NCBI GenBank assembly: GCA_017451265.1
Contig: JAFSPU010000012.1
Location: 348,445 to 412,444 of the forward strand
DNA from: Clostridiales bacterium
GTDB taxonomy: Bacteria; Bacillota; Clostridia; Saccharofermentanales; Saccharofermentanaceae
Length of the DNA: 64,000 nucleotides
Reading direction: 5' to 3'
The notes under the pieces were generated by a model. The model saw only the letters and a program-made list of their open reading frames with translations, did no database searches and had not been told where the DNA came from. This document shows positions 53,038 to 61,869 of the stretch, piece after piece. The position numbers and the translations under genes were made by a program. Position 1 is the first letter of the stretch. Every line of letters begins with the position of its first letter.

Positions 53038-53066
53038 TTAGTGTATTATCCTTAACTGTATTAAGG
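53021..53066 (+). promoter_or_regulatory. Promoter and operator of the MarR-ACP-lipid kinase unit
   Basis: TTGAAG (53021-53026), a 17-base spacer and TATTAT (53044-53049). The palindrome CCTTAA-CTGTA-TTAAGG (53050-53066) starts at the end of the -10 and covers the transcription start, the usual place for an autoregulatory MarR operator. Confidence 0.75.
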
Positions 53067-53084
53067 AACAGGAGCTGCGGCTTA

Positions 53085-53606
53085 ATGAATGATCGTGAAC
53101 AGAAAATGGCAGACAGCCTCGTAAGCATATTCGAGAAGGTGCTCGTGGCTGAAGAGAAGTCTTTGCAGAAGGACTACTTTAAGAATCTGTCGCTTGCAGA
53201 GATGCATACACTGGATGCGATCGGTCCGTACGAATCCCGTACCATGACGGAGACCGCTCAGATACTTGATATCACGGTAGGTACGCTTACGGTGGCAGTC
53301 GACAGACTCGTTAAGAAGGGTTATGTCGAAAGATGCCGTGATGAGAAGGACCGCCGCGTGGTAAGGATCTCTCTTACCAGGGAAGGCAAGCTCGCTGCAA
53401 GAATGCACGGCAAGTTCCATAAGGTTCTCGCCAAGCACATTCTCGAGCCTTACGATGAGCAGGAGCAGGACATGCTGCTGGGTCTCGTGACAGATGTAGA
53501 GGATTACCTGAATACTCAGGTAGCAAGATATGATAACAACAGTGATACAAAGCAGACCGCCAAGAACGTGGCGGCAGACGTAAGAAGGAGAAAGAAAAAT
53601 GACTGA
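53085..53606 (+). CDS. MarR family transcriptional regulator
   Basis: The 173-residue protein has the MarR winged helix: LSLAEMHTLDAI, MTETAQILDITVGTLTVAVDRLVKKGYVER (recognition helix about 65-80) and the wing DEKDRRVVRISLTREG. The Asp-Arg-Arg-Val pattern is typical. It probably represses its own unit through the palindrome at 53050-53066. The neighbouring ACP gene makes a FabT-like lipid regulator attractive, though the operator differs from the known FabT box. Confidence 0.93.
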   Translation: MNDREQKMADSLVSIFEKVLVAEEKSLQKDYFKNLSLAEMHTLDAIGPYESRTMTETAQILDITVGTLTVAVDRLVKKGYVERCRDEKDRRVVRISLTREGKLAARMHGKFHKVLAKHILEPYDEQEQDMLLGLVTDVEDYLNTQVARYDNNSDTKQTAKNVAADVRRRKKND

Positions 53607-53880
53607 CAACGATGTCCCCCGAGAACGTATGGAAGATAAGAAGGATCAGGTTTACGAAGACCTTCTCAATATACTCACCGAGGAACTCGGAGTATCACCG
53701 ACAGATGTGAATCCCACATTAGATATCAGAGACGATCTGCAGTTCGATTCACTACAGCTTTACTCATTCATTATCACAGTAGAGGAAGCATACGATATAA
53801 GGATCAGCGATGAACAGATAGATAAGGTTCATACGATGAATGACCTTGTTGACATGGTATGCGAAATAATTAATCAGTAA
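53599..53880 (+). CDS. Acyl carrier protein
   Basis: The 93-residue acidic protein has the ACP pattern and the phosphopantetheine site FDSLQL (Ser about 51). It lies downstream of the MarR gene with an eight-base overlap and upstream of a lipid kinase. It is outside a fatty-acid synthesis cluster, so it may serve a special acyl chain or a lipid-modifying step. Confidence 0.92.
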   Translation: MTDNDVPRERMEDKKDQVYEDLLNILTEELGVSPTDVNPTLDIRDDLQFDSLQLYSFIITVEEAYDIRISDEQIDKVHTMNDLVDMVCEIINQ

Positions 53881-53886
53881 TCACAG

Positions 53887-54864
53887 ATGAGATACATCCT
53901 GGTAATAAACAGCAGGAATAATGAGGCTAACAACAAGAAGCTCGAAGACGCCATCGTAAGGGTCGCAAGTGAAGACCCGGATCTTCGCAGCCGTCTTGAA
54001 TTCCGCTATACGGAATATCCGGGACATGCAGCCGATGTGGCGCTTGAGGCGGACGAGAAGTTTAAGGGCTCGGTCGCTGTGGTGTCATGCGGCGGCGACG
54101 GAACTATCCACGAGATCGCGAATGCGCTCGCCTACAGAAAGACGCCTCTCATCCCGCTGCCGTTCGGCACAGGAAATGATTTCATCAGGACTGTTCACCC
54201 TTCATGGAGTAACTGGAAGATAGACGATTACCTTCTTTCACTTGATAAGGTAGCTTACAGGCCTATAGACCTGATCAAGCTCGACAGCTTCGACATCATG
54301 GGAAACTTCATTCCGGGCTGGTCGGCCTACTTCGATAACGTTGCTTCCATCGGCCTCGACACCAAGGTGCAGTCCGACGCCAAGGCCATGGTGGCTTCGC
54401 ACGACACTTTATTCATGCGCAAGACCGCTTACGCGAGGGCGGCATTTAGTAACCTCTTCGGAAAGAGGGCACACAAGTTCACTTACAAGCTCGAGCTCGA
54501 GGATGGCACCACAGTCACCGGCGAGAGCGACACATACACTCTCATAAGCATCTGTAACGGCAGGTGCTACGGCGGAGGCTTTACTCCCGCTCCTAATGCG
54601 CAGGTTGATAACGGCATCGCAAATGTCTGCGTAGTCGATGACGTCAACACGCTAAGGGCGATCTCACTTATTCTTAAGTACAAGAACGGCAAGCATGAGG
54701 GCAAGGAAGGCATCCACACCTACAGGGCAACGAGCGGCATCATCACTTCACACGAGGCTTCGATGCAGCTGTTCGGAAACTACGACGGCGAGGATTTCTT
54801 CGGACACCGAGTAAGATTCGAGGTCTGCCCCGGCTCACTTAATCTGGGGTTTTTCGAGAACTGA
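53887..54864 (+). CDS. Diacylglycerol kinase family lipid kinase (DagK/YegS type)
   Basis: The 325-residue protein shows the lipid-kinase motifs: VVSCGGDGTIHEIANAL (ATP loop and catalytic region) and PLPFGTGNDF. GGGFTPAPNAQVDNG is also conserved. The family phosphorylates diacylglycerol or related lipids. It lies six bases after the ACP stop and is probably in the same transcript. Confidence 0.93.
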   Translation: MRYILVINSRNNEANNKKLEDAIVRVASEDPDLRSRLEFRYTEYPGHAADVALEADEKFKGSVAVVSCGGDGTIHEIANALAYRKTPLIPLPFGTGNDFIRTVHPSWSNWKIDDYLLSLDKVAYRPIDLIKLDSFDIMGNFIPGWSAYFDNVASIGLDTKVQSDAKAMVASHDTLFMRKTAYARAAFSNLFGKRAHKFTYKLELEDGTTVTGESDTYTLISICNGRCYGGGFTPAPNAQVDNGIANVCVVDDVNTLRAISLILKYKNGKHEGKEGIHTYRATSGIITSHEASMQLFGNYDGEDFFGHRVRFEVCPGSLNLGFFEN

Positions 54865-54871
54865 AATCAGA

Positions 54872-55885
54872 TCACTTGCGCGATCTTATCATCTTCGGAA
54901 CGAGCTTCAAATTACGGTAACGTCCCTTAAGGAAACAATAAAGACCCGGTACGCGTCCTGCTGTACTGAAGAAGCGGCGGCGTGCAGAGCTGTTCTCTTT
55001 GATGGAGCGCAGCTTGTTAAGATCGTACTTGCCTTGAGGATAAAGCTTCTCACATAATTCAAACCATGCATCAGCATCTTCATCCATGTAGTACACGCCC
55101 TCTTCGCGCCAGGGTTGATAAGGTGCGCCTCCTGCAAAATGAATAACGCAGGGCTTGCGGTTAGCTTCGGCAAACTCTTGCTCTGTGTAGTAATTGGATG
55201 CGTTCTTAGAAGAGACGCTGTAGATTGCAGAAGGTTTAAAGAATCTGCATGTGAACATCATGTTGGCGGATACAGGTAAAGTGGTGATCTGATTAAAGAA
55301 TGCCACGTTCATTATCTCCTGATCGGCGCCTAAGAATGTGTTCGAAAGATCGATGGTCTTAACTGCTTCAAGAAACTTTTCCGGTACATTTTGCTCGCGG
55401 CACATGCGTGCATCGAAGAGTAGTACACCGGAATTAAAATACTTATCTTTCTTCGTGTGTCCGATGAGAACATTAACGGAAGATGTTGACTGATCGATTA
55501 CTGCACCGAGAGGATTTCCTTTAAGATCGAAACTTATCACAGAAGACATATCATCTTTAACGAGTGTATCGCAGTCAAGATAAAGAACTCTTCCTTCTTC
55601 GATGTAATCAGAAATGAAGAATCTTGCGTAAGGAGAATAACCTCCGCGGTAGGGAGGAATACCTGCTTCTACAAGTCTTCCGGATATATCTTCAATCGGA
55701 ATAAAATCTATCTCACATCCGAACTGATCAGCGATCCTCTTCAGATCATCTTTACGCTCTTCGAGTGATGACTCGATTATATGTATAACTGCTTTGCCGT
55801 TAAGGTGTGAAAGAAGTGAATATAAACTTACGGCGCATAGCTCGCAGTAGTTTTTATCAGTCGCGTAAAGTATGTGATCAGCCAT
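54872..55885 (-). CDS. Family 8 glycosyltransferase
   Basis: The 337-residue protein has the GT8 motifs: N-terminal ILYATDKNYCE, the DxD motif in LYLDCDTLVKDD (metal and UDP-sugar binding), the acceptor region FNSGVLLFD and DQEIMNVAFFNQI, with HFAGG near the end. It transfers a sugar from a UDP donor, often for lipopolysaccharide-like or capsule glycans. TATAAA lies just upstream on the minus strand. The gene is alone and convergent with the lipid kinase. Confidence 0.92.
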   Translation of the reverse strand: MADHILYATDKNYCELCAVSLYSLLSHLNGKAVIHIIESSLEERKDDLKRIADQFGCEIDFIPIEDISGRLVEAGIPPYRGGYSPYARFFISDYIEEGRVLYLDCDTLVKDDMSSVISFDLKGNPLGAVIDQSTSSVNVLIGHTKKDKYFNSGVLLFDARMCREQNVPEKFLEAVKTIDLSNTFLGADQEIMNVAFFNQITTLPVSANMMFTCRFFKPSAIYSVSSKNASNYYTEQEFAEANRKPCVIHFAGGAPYQPWREEGVYYMDEDADAWFELCEKLYPQGKYDLNKLRSIKENSSARRRFFSTAGRVPGLYCFLKGRYRNLKLVPKMIRSRK

Positions 55886-55917
55886 ATATTTTTTATACCA
55901 TATAATCTTTGTTTTTC

Positions 55918-55951
55918 ACAAAAAAAAGACTGCTTCGAATGAAGCAGTCTT
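55918..55951 (-). terminator. Intrinsic terminator of the AAKKP-repeat protein gene
   Basis: On the minus strand, AAGACTGCTTC and GAAGCAGTCTT (arms at 55926-55936 and 55941-55951) form an 11-bp stem with a four-base loop, followed by a long T-run. Confidence 0.93.
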
Positions 55952-55974
55952 AATGTATTAATCGTGATGATTAA

Positions 55975-56364
55975 TTAGAAAAGATCTACAGCCTTTCCTT
56001 CTGCGTCGAAGATCTTCTTCTCGGAAGCTACTACATAAACGTCACCGCCGAGCTTAGCAGCCTTCTTCTCGATGTCCTTGTAAGCGATCTGCTGACCGTC
56101 GAACTCGAAGATAATCTTGCCGAGCTTCTTAGCAGCCTTCTTAGCAGCAGGCTTCTTAGCAGCGGGCTTCTTAGCAGCGGGCTTCTTAGCAGCAGGCTTC
56201 TTAGCAGCGGGCTTCTTAGCAGCAGGCTTCTTAGCAGCGGGCTTCTTAGCAGCAGGCTTCTTAGCAGCGGGCTTCTTAGCAGCAGGTGCAGCCTTTACTT
56301 CAGGCTTAGCAGCAGGTGCAGCTACGGGAGCCTTAACTTCTACTTTCTTCTCATCTGTAACCAT
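55975..56364 (-). CDS. Lys/Ala/Pro-repeat protein with C-terminal DUF6465 domain
   Basis: I start it at 56364, where GGAGG lies about 12 bases upstream; an upstream in-frame start is possible but unlikely. The 129-residue protein begins with an acidic/Ala/Pro stretch, followed by nine AAKKP-type units encoded by 15-bp repeats. The last 50 residues (LGKIIFEFDGQQIAYKDIEKKA to AVDLF) match the small DUF6465 domain of Bacillota. The Lys/Ala/Pro tail resembles histone H1-like tails, so it may bind DNA or RNA. Neither activity is proven. Confidence 0.85.
   Translation of the reverse strand: MVTDEKKVEVKAPVAAPAAKPEVKAAPAAKKPAAKKPAAKKPAAKKPAAKKPAAKKPAAKKPAAKKPAAKKPAAKKAAKKLGKIIFEFDGQQIAYKDIEKKAAKLGGDVYVVASEKKIFDAEGKAVDLF
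56144..56278 (-). repeat. 15-bp tandem repeat array coding AAKKP units
   Basis: Nine copies of a 15-bp unit, plus-strand GCAGC[A/G]GGCTTCTTA, run without a break. The variable base mostly alternates A/G, giving a 30-bp higher-order period. Repeat number is likely to vary between strains. Confidence 0.9.
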
Positions 56365-56526
56365 AACTAAATTATCCTCCAAACAGATTGATAGGTTTAA
56401 TTTATATTTTTTAATCATTAATGTCAATTCTCTTTAACTATTTTTTTCTCTAAAAATGAATACACGCATGTATTTTCTTTCGAACGAATTGACCAAACAA
56501 CGTAACACGCGGAAGTGTTCGTATGC

Positions 56527-56555
56527 TTGAACTTAATCACTAAAAGAAATATAAT
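56527..56555 (+). promoter_or_regulatory. Promoter of the hexapeptide acetyltransferase gene
   Basis: TTGAAC (56527-56532), a 17-base spacer and a perfect TATAAT (56550-56555), 23 bases before the ATG with GGGAGGG between. It probably also serves the three genes that follow. Confidence 0.85.
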
Positions 56556-56578
56556 TTTAAATAGTTCGGGAGGGTCTG

Positions 56579-57271
56579 ATGAACGACAAATTAAAGGACA
56601 TAGTATACAGTGATCTGTTCAGGTACACCGGTAATGCAAGGCGTACCAAGCACATTTATACTACCTACCTTCAGGAGCTCATGTGTACTCCCGAGTTCCA
56701 TTATATTTCGTTGATGAGAAGAACGAAGTACTACTACGATGAGATCACTAACAAAGAGGGTTTCCTCAAGTTTCTGTGCAAAGTAAGATACGACTTTTTC
56801 AACTGGAGACTCACACGTCAGTCTCACAAGTATCACATTCAGATCCCTTACGACACTAAGATTGGAAAAGGATTTTATCTTGCACACTTCGGAAGAGTTA
56901 TCATTCATCCGAAGGCAGAGATCGGTTATAACTGCAACGTTTCCACAGGCGTTGTAATCGGTACTCAGTTCAGAGGAAAGCGTAAAGGCGCACCGCATAT
57001 CGGTAACTTCGTATGGGTTGGTGCCAATGCTGTTATCGTAGGTAATATCACCATCGGCAATAACGTTCTTATCGCTCCCGGTGCATATGTTAATTTCGAT
57101 GTTCCGGACGGATCGATCGTAATCGGTAATCCCGGACTCATCAGAAGAGCACCCGGTGCTACGCTGAGTTACATCAATAACACGATCCAGTTTGATGAGT
57201 ATAACGTCATGTCGGATACGACTTCTGTCAACACTGCTTCTTATCCTACGAGACAGAGCAGGTTAAGATGA
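56579..57271 (+). CDS. Serine O-acetyltransferase-like hexapeptide acetyltransferase
   Basis: The 230-residue protein has an N-terminal helical region (about 1-90) and a left-handed beta-helix (about 95-195), with GKGFYLAHFGRVIIHPKAEIG and IGNFVWVGANAVIVGNITIGNNVLIAPGAYV. The FGRVIIHPKAEIG segment supplies a His typical of CysE-like acyltransferases. It ends with GNPG. The N-terminal part differs from CysE, so the acceptor may be a sugar in surface glycan synthesis. The stop overlaps the next start by four bases. Confidence 0.85.
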   Translation: MNDKLKDIVYSDLFRYTGNARRTKHIYTTYLQELMCTPEFHYISLMRRTKYYYDEITNKEGFLKFLCKVRYDFFNWRLTRQSHKYHIQIPYDTKIGKGFYLAHFGRVIIHPKAEIGYNCNVSTGVVIGTQFRGKRKGAPHIGNFVWVGANAVIVGNITIGNNVLIAPGAYVNFDVPDGSIVIGNPGLIRRAPGATLSYINNTIQFDEYNVMSDTTSVNTASYPTRQSRLR

Positions 57272-58506
57272 TCTTCAGTTCCGAAGTCTACAAGTTAAGA
57301 AGAAAACAATTGATAAACCGCATCCCGGAAGGATCAGCGGTTTTTCTTTTCGCGGGGAAGGGAAGAGCTATGAGTCAGGACACGGATTACCGTTTCCTTC
57401 CTGACAGAAATTTCTTCTACATGACGGGCCTTTCTTACGAGGAGGGCAAGCTCATTCTCGTGAAGGAAAATAGCGGTGAAGTGAAGACGCTTCTGTTTGC
57501 GTTAAAGCCTGATGACCTTGTGGAAAGATGGCACGGAAAGAGGATGTCTTTCGAGTGCGTTGCGGACATTTCCGGCATGGCGTGCGAAGACATTTTTGAT
57601 GTGCACGAGTTTGATGAGCAGGCGTATAAGTTCCTGTCAGGATACAAGCTTCTTGCTGACGGCACGAGCATTGCACAGGAAGCGCGCAAGTTTATCGCAG
57701 ACCATGATTCTGTCGATGACTTCGGCCCCGTGCTTACCTCTATGCGCATGGTGAAAAGTAAAGAGGAAGCGGAAGCGATCTCGGAAGCCGCGGTTATAAC
57801 GGAAGAGTCTCTTGAGCAGATCAAGCCCCTCGTGCGTGAAGGCGTGAGCGAGCTTGAGATCTACACGCGTCTCGAGTACGAGATGGCAAAGCGCGGCTCA
57901 CTGATACCTGCCTTTGCCACCATCGTGTCCATAGGCACGAACTCGTTCTATCTTCACCACAGCGAGCCCGAGGATGAAAGCGGCGTTACCGCAAAGAAGG
58001 GCGACATAATTCAGATCGATGTGGGCGCGCGCTGCAACGGCTATTGCGCTGACATCTCACGTGTGTATTTTGTAGGTGAGTGCGAGGATGAAACTGCTGC
58101 AGTAAGAAGGCAGAAGCTGCTTGACCTTATCCGCACTTTGCGCAAGGAAGCGTTCGCTTTCATAAGACCCGGCGAGAACTTTACTTCTCTTAACGCGAGG
58201 ATGCGTAAGATCACGGGTGATACGCTCGTTAAGTGGGGACTTCTTCAGGAAGGCTACACTGACGAAGATGTTAAGAATTACTACTGGCATAACACAGGCC
58301 ATCACTTAGGACTCGACGTCCACGATATCTGTGAGCGTGAGAAGTCCTGGGAAGAGGGAAACTGTCTTGCCATCGAGCCCGGCGTTTACATTAAGGAGTG
58401 GGGCATCGGGTTCAGGATAGAAGATGATGTTTATGTGACGCGTGACGGATGCCGTCTGCTGTCTTCAGGTATCGATTCTGATGAGTCGATATTTATGAGA
58501 GGTTGA
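57268..58506 (+). CDS. Aminopeptidase P family metallopeptidase (Xaa-Pro peptidase)
   Basis: The 412-residue protein has an N-terminal creatinase-like domain (about 1-155) and the pita-bread catalytic domain. The metal ligands are visible: IQIDVGARCNGYCADISR (two Asp), NTGHHLGLDVHD (His), AIEPGVY (Glu) and GFRIEDDV (Glu). It releases N-terminal residues ahead of proline. The start overlaps the preceding stop by four bases. Confidence 0.95.
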   Translation: MIFSSEVYKLRRKQLINRIPEGSAVFLFAGKGRAMSQDTDYRFLPDRNFFYMTGLSYEEGKLILVKENSGEVKTLLFALKPDDLVERWHGKRMSFECVADISGMACEDIFDVHEFDEQAYKFLSGYKLLADGTSIAQEARKFIADHDSVDDFGPVLTSMRMVKSKEEAEAISEAAVITEESLEQIKPLVREGVSELEIYTRLEYEMAKRGSLIPAFATIVSIGTNSFYLHHSEPEDESGVTAKKGDIIQIDVGARCNGYCADISRVYFVGECEDETAAVRRQKLLDLIRTLRKEAFAFIRPGENFTSLNARMRKITGDTLVKWGLLQEGYTDEDVKNYYWHNTGHHLGLDVHDICEREKSWEEGNCLAIEPGVYIKEWGIGFRIEDDVYVTRDGCRLLSSGIDSDESIFMRG

Positions 58507-58510
58507 TATC

Positions 58511-59500
58511 ATGCAGGTAACCATGATCATTCTGTTAAGCCTGCTCGCAGTTCTTGTTGTACTGCTTGTGTTCTTCCTGTACATGTCCGCCATGACCAGA
58601 CTTTTCCGCGAGATCTTCGGAAGGAAGGCGCCTGTGCCCAGAGTCGACAGGTCTCCCGTTAAGATCGATCAGAAGACGGTCTTCGGCAGGGGCAAGAACT
58701 GGTTTTATACCACCAGGGGCGAGTACCTGAATGTAAGGATAGATTCCTTTGACGGCACCAAGCTCTCGGGTTATTTCCGCCCGTCCGCTGACCGCTCCAC
58801 GAGGTTTGCGGTGATACTGCTTCACGCTTATGACGAGCACCCCACCGAAACTGCGGCTTATGCGCGCCTTATGATGCGCCAGCTCGAGTGTCATGTGCTC
58901 ATTGCGCATGAGCGCGCACATCAGATGAGCGGCGGTAAGTACTGCACTTACGGCATTTACGAGAGTGTAGATCTCGATAAGTGGATCGGCTTCATCAAGC
59001 GCCAGGTGGGTGAAGACGCGCGCATATTCGTTGTCGGCAGAGGCATCGGTGCCACAGCCGCGCTTCTTGCTGCCCAGCAGGCTGATTTCCCGGGTGAAGT
59101 CGCAGGCATAATCGCGGACAGTCCGCTGGTGGATCTTAATGATTATGTTCTGGCACGTGTTCAGAATAAGTGGGGAATGAATCTTCCCATGGTCGCGAAC
59201 TCTCTTGATAAGAGATTCACGGATAAGATGAATACCGGTTTCGACTCCTGTAACGTCATCCGTAATGCCGCTCGCATACGTGTTCCGGTGCTTTTGTTCT
59301 CGGGCGCAGACGACGATGTAACGCCGCCTGACGGCATCCGCGCACTTTACGATGACCTGCGCTGCCCGAAGAGGATGCTTACGGTGGACCGCGCGTCCCA
59401 CCTCATGGCTTACGACCGCGCTCCCGCGTCTATCGAGCGTGAAGTCCGCGCCTTCGTGGAGCGCTGCGTAGTGCGTCTTGTAAGCATCGGGAAAATGTAG
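58511..59500 (+). CDS. Membrane-anchored alpha/beta-hydrolase-like protein lacking the serine nucleophile
   Basis: The 329-residue protein has an N-terminal membrane helix (about 4-26) followed by an alpha/beta-hydrolase domain. The nucleophile elbow, normally GxSxG, reads VGRGIG (176-180), with Gly178 in place of Ser. Acid and base positions remain (FSGADDDVTPPDG and DRASHLMAYD). The preceding loop LLHAYDEHP and the AHERAHQMS region are intact. It may be a pseudoenzyme, or another residue may act. It lies four bases after the peptidase gene. Confidence 0.8.
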   Translation: MQVTMIILLSLLAVLVVLLVFFLYMSAMTRLFREIFGRKAPVPRVDRSPVKIDQKTVFGRGKNWFYTTRGEYLNVRIDSFDGTKLSGYFRPSADRSTRFAVILLHAYDEHPTETAAYARLMMRQLECHVLIAHERAHQMSGGKYCTYGIYESVDLDKWIGFIKRQVGEDARIFVVGRGIGATAALLAAQQADFPGEVAGIIADSPLVDLNDYVLARVQNKWGMNLPMVANSLDKRFTDKMNTGFDSCNVIRNAARIRVPVLLFSGADDDVTPPDGIRALYDDLRCPKRMLTVDRASHLMAYDRAPASIEREVRAFVERCVVRLVSIGKM

Positions 59501-59506
59501 TATATT
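59478..59506 (+). promoter_or_regulatory. Promoter for the TPP riboswitch and thiT
   Basis: TTGTAA (59478-59483), a 17-base spacer and TATATT (59501-59506). It overlaps the end of the hydrolase-like gene. The start would be near 59513, ahead of the riboswitch. Confidence 0.75.
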
Positions 59507-59536
59507 GTCCCGCGGAAACTCAAAGAGTTTCTCTCG

Positions 59537-59631
59537 TAATCACGGGGTGCTGGTAAGCCCGGCTGAGAGTGGACGCAGACGTCCTGACCCGATGAACCTG
59601 TACGGATAATGCCGGCGAAGGGAGTTGATTA
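59537..59631 (+). promoter_or_regulatory. TPP riboswitch (THI element)
   Basis: The conserved core ACGGGGTGCT, GGCTGAGAGTGG, GACCCGATGAACCTG and GGATAATGCCGGCGAAGGGA occur in order and spacing. TAATCA (59537-59542) and TGATTA (59626-59631) close P1. The Shine-Dalgarno sequence AAGGGAG lies in the 3' conserved segment, so thiamine pyrophosphate should hide it and stop translation of thiT. AACTC upstream (59517-59521) could pair with GAGTT (59622-59626) in the alternative fold. Confidence 0.96.
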
Positions 59632-59634
59632 TTT

Positions 59635-60246
59635 ATGACCGGAAATTCCAAATCTACCACTATGTCCTCCAACCGTGAGATGATTCTTACTATCGTCACG
59701 GGCGGAATCGCACTCGCGTTAGCATTCGTGCTGTCGCAGATCAAGCTTTTCGAGCTGCCTAACGGCGGAACTGTTACGCCCGCAAGCATACTGCCCATCG
59801 TAATCTTTGCGGTGGCTTTCGGTCCCGGCTGGGGCTTCGCAGTTGCAGTTATATTCAGCCTGCTCCAGCTTATCGGAGGCTGGCTCGTAACACCTTTCCA
59901 GGTGCTGCTTGACTACACTTTGGGCTACTCGGCTTACGGCCTCATCGGTTTTGCCGCGCTGCCTAAGGCAAAGAGGATCATCTACAGCAACCCGCTGAAG
60001 CGTTTTGTTAACGGCGGCATCACCAGAGCCATCATCTTCACTGTGATCGCTTACATTGTGCGCTGGTTCTGCTCTGTACTGTCCGGAGTCATCTTCTATG
60101 CCGAGTATGCAGGTGATATGAACCCCTGGATCTACTCCATGATCTATAACGGAAGCTTCCTGTCTCTGGACCTCGTTTTCCTGCTTATAGTCATGATCAT
60201 CCTGTATATCGTTCTGTCCAAGGCTTATAAGAAGCCTATCAAATGA
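59635..60246 (+). CDS. thiT: Energy-coupled thiamine transporter ThiT
   Basis: The 203-residue protein has about six membrane segments and the ThiT pattern: LALAFVLSQIKLFELPNGGTVTPASILPI, the FGPGWGF motif and VTPFQVLLDYTLGYSAYGL. VIAYIVRWFCSVLSGVIFYAEYA supplies the thiamine-site Trp. It is the substrate-binding S component of an ECF importer whose energising module is encoded elsewhere. The riboswitch directly upstream confirms the thiamine role. Confidence 0.95.
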   Translation: MTGNSKSTTMSSNREMILTIVTGGIALALAFVLSQIKLFELPNGGTVTPASILPIVIFAVAFGPGWGFAVAVIFSLLQLIGGWLVTPFQVLLDYTLGYSAYGLIGFAALPKAKRIIYSNPLKRFVNGGITRAIIFTVIAYIVRWFCSVLSGVIFYAEYAGDMNPWIYSMIYNGSFLSLDLVFLLIVMIILYIVLSKAYKKPIK

Positions 60247-60268
60247 TTTTGACCGCATCAGACCTTTT

Positions 60269-60296
60269 TTGACGCCTTATTTTATGTTAATATAAG
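60269..60296 (+). promoter_or_regulatory. Promoter of guaB
   Basis: TTGACG (60269-60274), a 16-base spacer and TATAAG (60291-60296), 24 bases before the ATG with GGGGG between. Confidence 0.65.
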
Positions 60297-60320
60297 CGGA
60301 AAAATTAACGGGGGTAAATT

Positions 60321-61829
60321 ATGGCCACGATATTTGAGCAGGAATCAAGAACTTTCAGCGAATACTTGCTTGTGCCTAACCTTACTACGGAGAAGAATAC
60401 TCCGGATCAGGTTGATCTTTCAGCACCTGTCTGCAAGTACAGAAAGGGACAGGAAGAGTCGAAACTCAAGATCAATATCCCTGTCGTATCTGCAGTAATG
60501 CAGGCCGTTTCCGATGACGGAATGGCAATCGCACTCGCAAGATGCGGCGGTATGTCCTTTATCTTCCAGTCACAGTCCATCGAGTCTCAGTGCGAGATGA
60601 TAAGGAAGGTTAAGAAGTATAAGGCGGGTATCGTAGCTTCAGATTCCAACGTATCCCCCGATGCCACACTCGAAGATATTCTGAGACTTCGTGAGGAGAA
60701 GGGCCACGGCACAGCAGCTGTTACTGAAGACGGCACAGCTGAGGGCAAGCTCTTAGGTCTCGTTACTACAAGAGATTACCGTGTAAGCCGTATGTCTCCT
60801 GACACCAAGGTTAAGGAGTTCATGACACCTATCGAGAAGCTCGTTACAGCACCTGAGGGCACCACTCTCAAGGAAGCTAACGACATCATCTGGGACAACA
60901 AGGTAAATCAGCTTCCTATCGTAAACAAGGAAGGCAGACTTGTAGGTCTCGTTTTCCGTAAGGACTACGAATTCCATAAGGCTAACCCCTATGAGCTCCT
61001 CGACAAGGACAAGAAGCTCATCGTAGGTGCCGGTATCAACACCAGAGACTACCAGGAGCGTGTTCCCGCTTTGATCGAGGCCGGTGCAGACGCTCTTTGC
61101 CTTGACTCTTCCGACGGTTTCTCCGTATGGCAGCAGAAGGCACTCGAGTGGATCAAGGGCAATTACCCTGACGTTATCGTAGGTGCAGGAAACGTTGTAG
61201 ACGCTGAGGGCTTCAAGTTCCTCGCAGACTGCGGCGCTGACTTCATCAAGATCGGTATCGGCGGCGGTTCCATCTGTATCACACGTGAGCAGAAGGGTAT
61301 CGGCTGCGGCCAGGCTTCCGCTGTACTCGCAGTATCCGAGGCACGTGATAAGTACTTCAAGGAGACAGGCATTTACATCCCTCTGTGCTCCGACGGCGGT
61401 ATCGTTCACGACTACCACATGGCTCTCGCTCTCGCAATGGGCGCTGACTTCATGATGCTCGGCCGTTATTTCGCAAGATTCGACGAGTCCCCCACGAGAA
61501 AGCTTCTCGTAGGCGGTTCCTATGTTAAGGAGTACTGGGGCGAAGGTTCCAACCGTGCACGTAACTGGCAGCGCTATGACGACGGCGGCAAGGGCGGCAA
61601 GATGGCTTTCGAGGAGGGCGTAGACTCTTACGTACCTTATGCAGGTAAGCTCAAGGACAACCTCGACACATCCCTCGCCAAGGTTAAGGCCACCATGTGC
61701 TCATGCGGTTCTTCCTCCATCGAGGAGTTCCAGAACAAGGCAAGACTCGTAGTAGTATCGTCCACATCCATCATTGAGGGCGGCGCACACGACGTAATCC
61801 AGAAGGAAAACGACAGAACTGCCAGATAA
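60321..61829 (+). CDS. guaB: IMP dehydrogenase, Tritrichomonas-like type
   Basis: The 502-residue protein has the IMPDH barrel with an inserted pair of CBS domains (about 95-220). The catalytic-Cys loop is [20 protein letters not shown], and the flap region has [14 protein letters not shown] with [12 protein letters not shown] after it. These match the protozoan Tritrichomonas foetus enzyme type more closely than the usual bacterial GPGSICTTR loop. It oxidises IMP to XMP, the committed step to GMP. It follows thiT by 75 bases and has its own promoter. Confidence 0.94.
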   Translation: MATIFEQESRTFSEYLLVPNLTTEKNTPDQVDLSAPVCKYRKGQEESKLKINIPVVSAVMQAVSDDGMAIALARCGGMSFIFQSQSIESQCEMIRKVKKYKAGIVASDSNVSPDATLEDILRLREEKGHGTAAVTEDGTAEGKLLGLVTTRDYRVSRMSPDTKVKEFMTPIEKLVTAPEGTTLKEANDIIWDNKVNQLPIVNKEGRLVGLVFRKDYEFHKANPYELLDKDKKLIVGAGINTRDYQERVPALIEAGADALCLDSSDGFSVWQQKALEWIKGNYPDVIVGAGNVVDAEGFKFLADCGADFIKIGIGGGSICITREQKGIGCGQASAVLAVSEARDKYFKETGIYIPLCSDGGIVHDYHMALALAMGADFMMLGRYFARFDESPTRKLLVGGSYVKEYWGEGSNRARNWQRYDDGGKGGKMAFEEGVDSYVPYAGKLKDNLDTSLAKVKATMCSCGSSSIEEFQNKARLVVVSSTSIIEGGAHDVIQKENDRTAR

Positions 61830-61869
61830 AGGTAATTAATTAAAGGAATATAGAAAGGGTTTAAAGACA

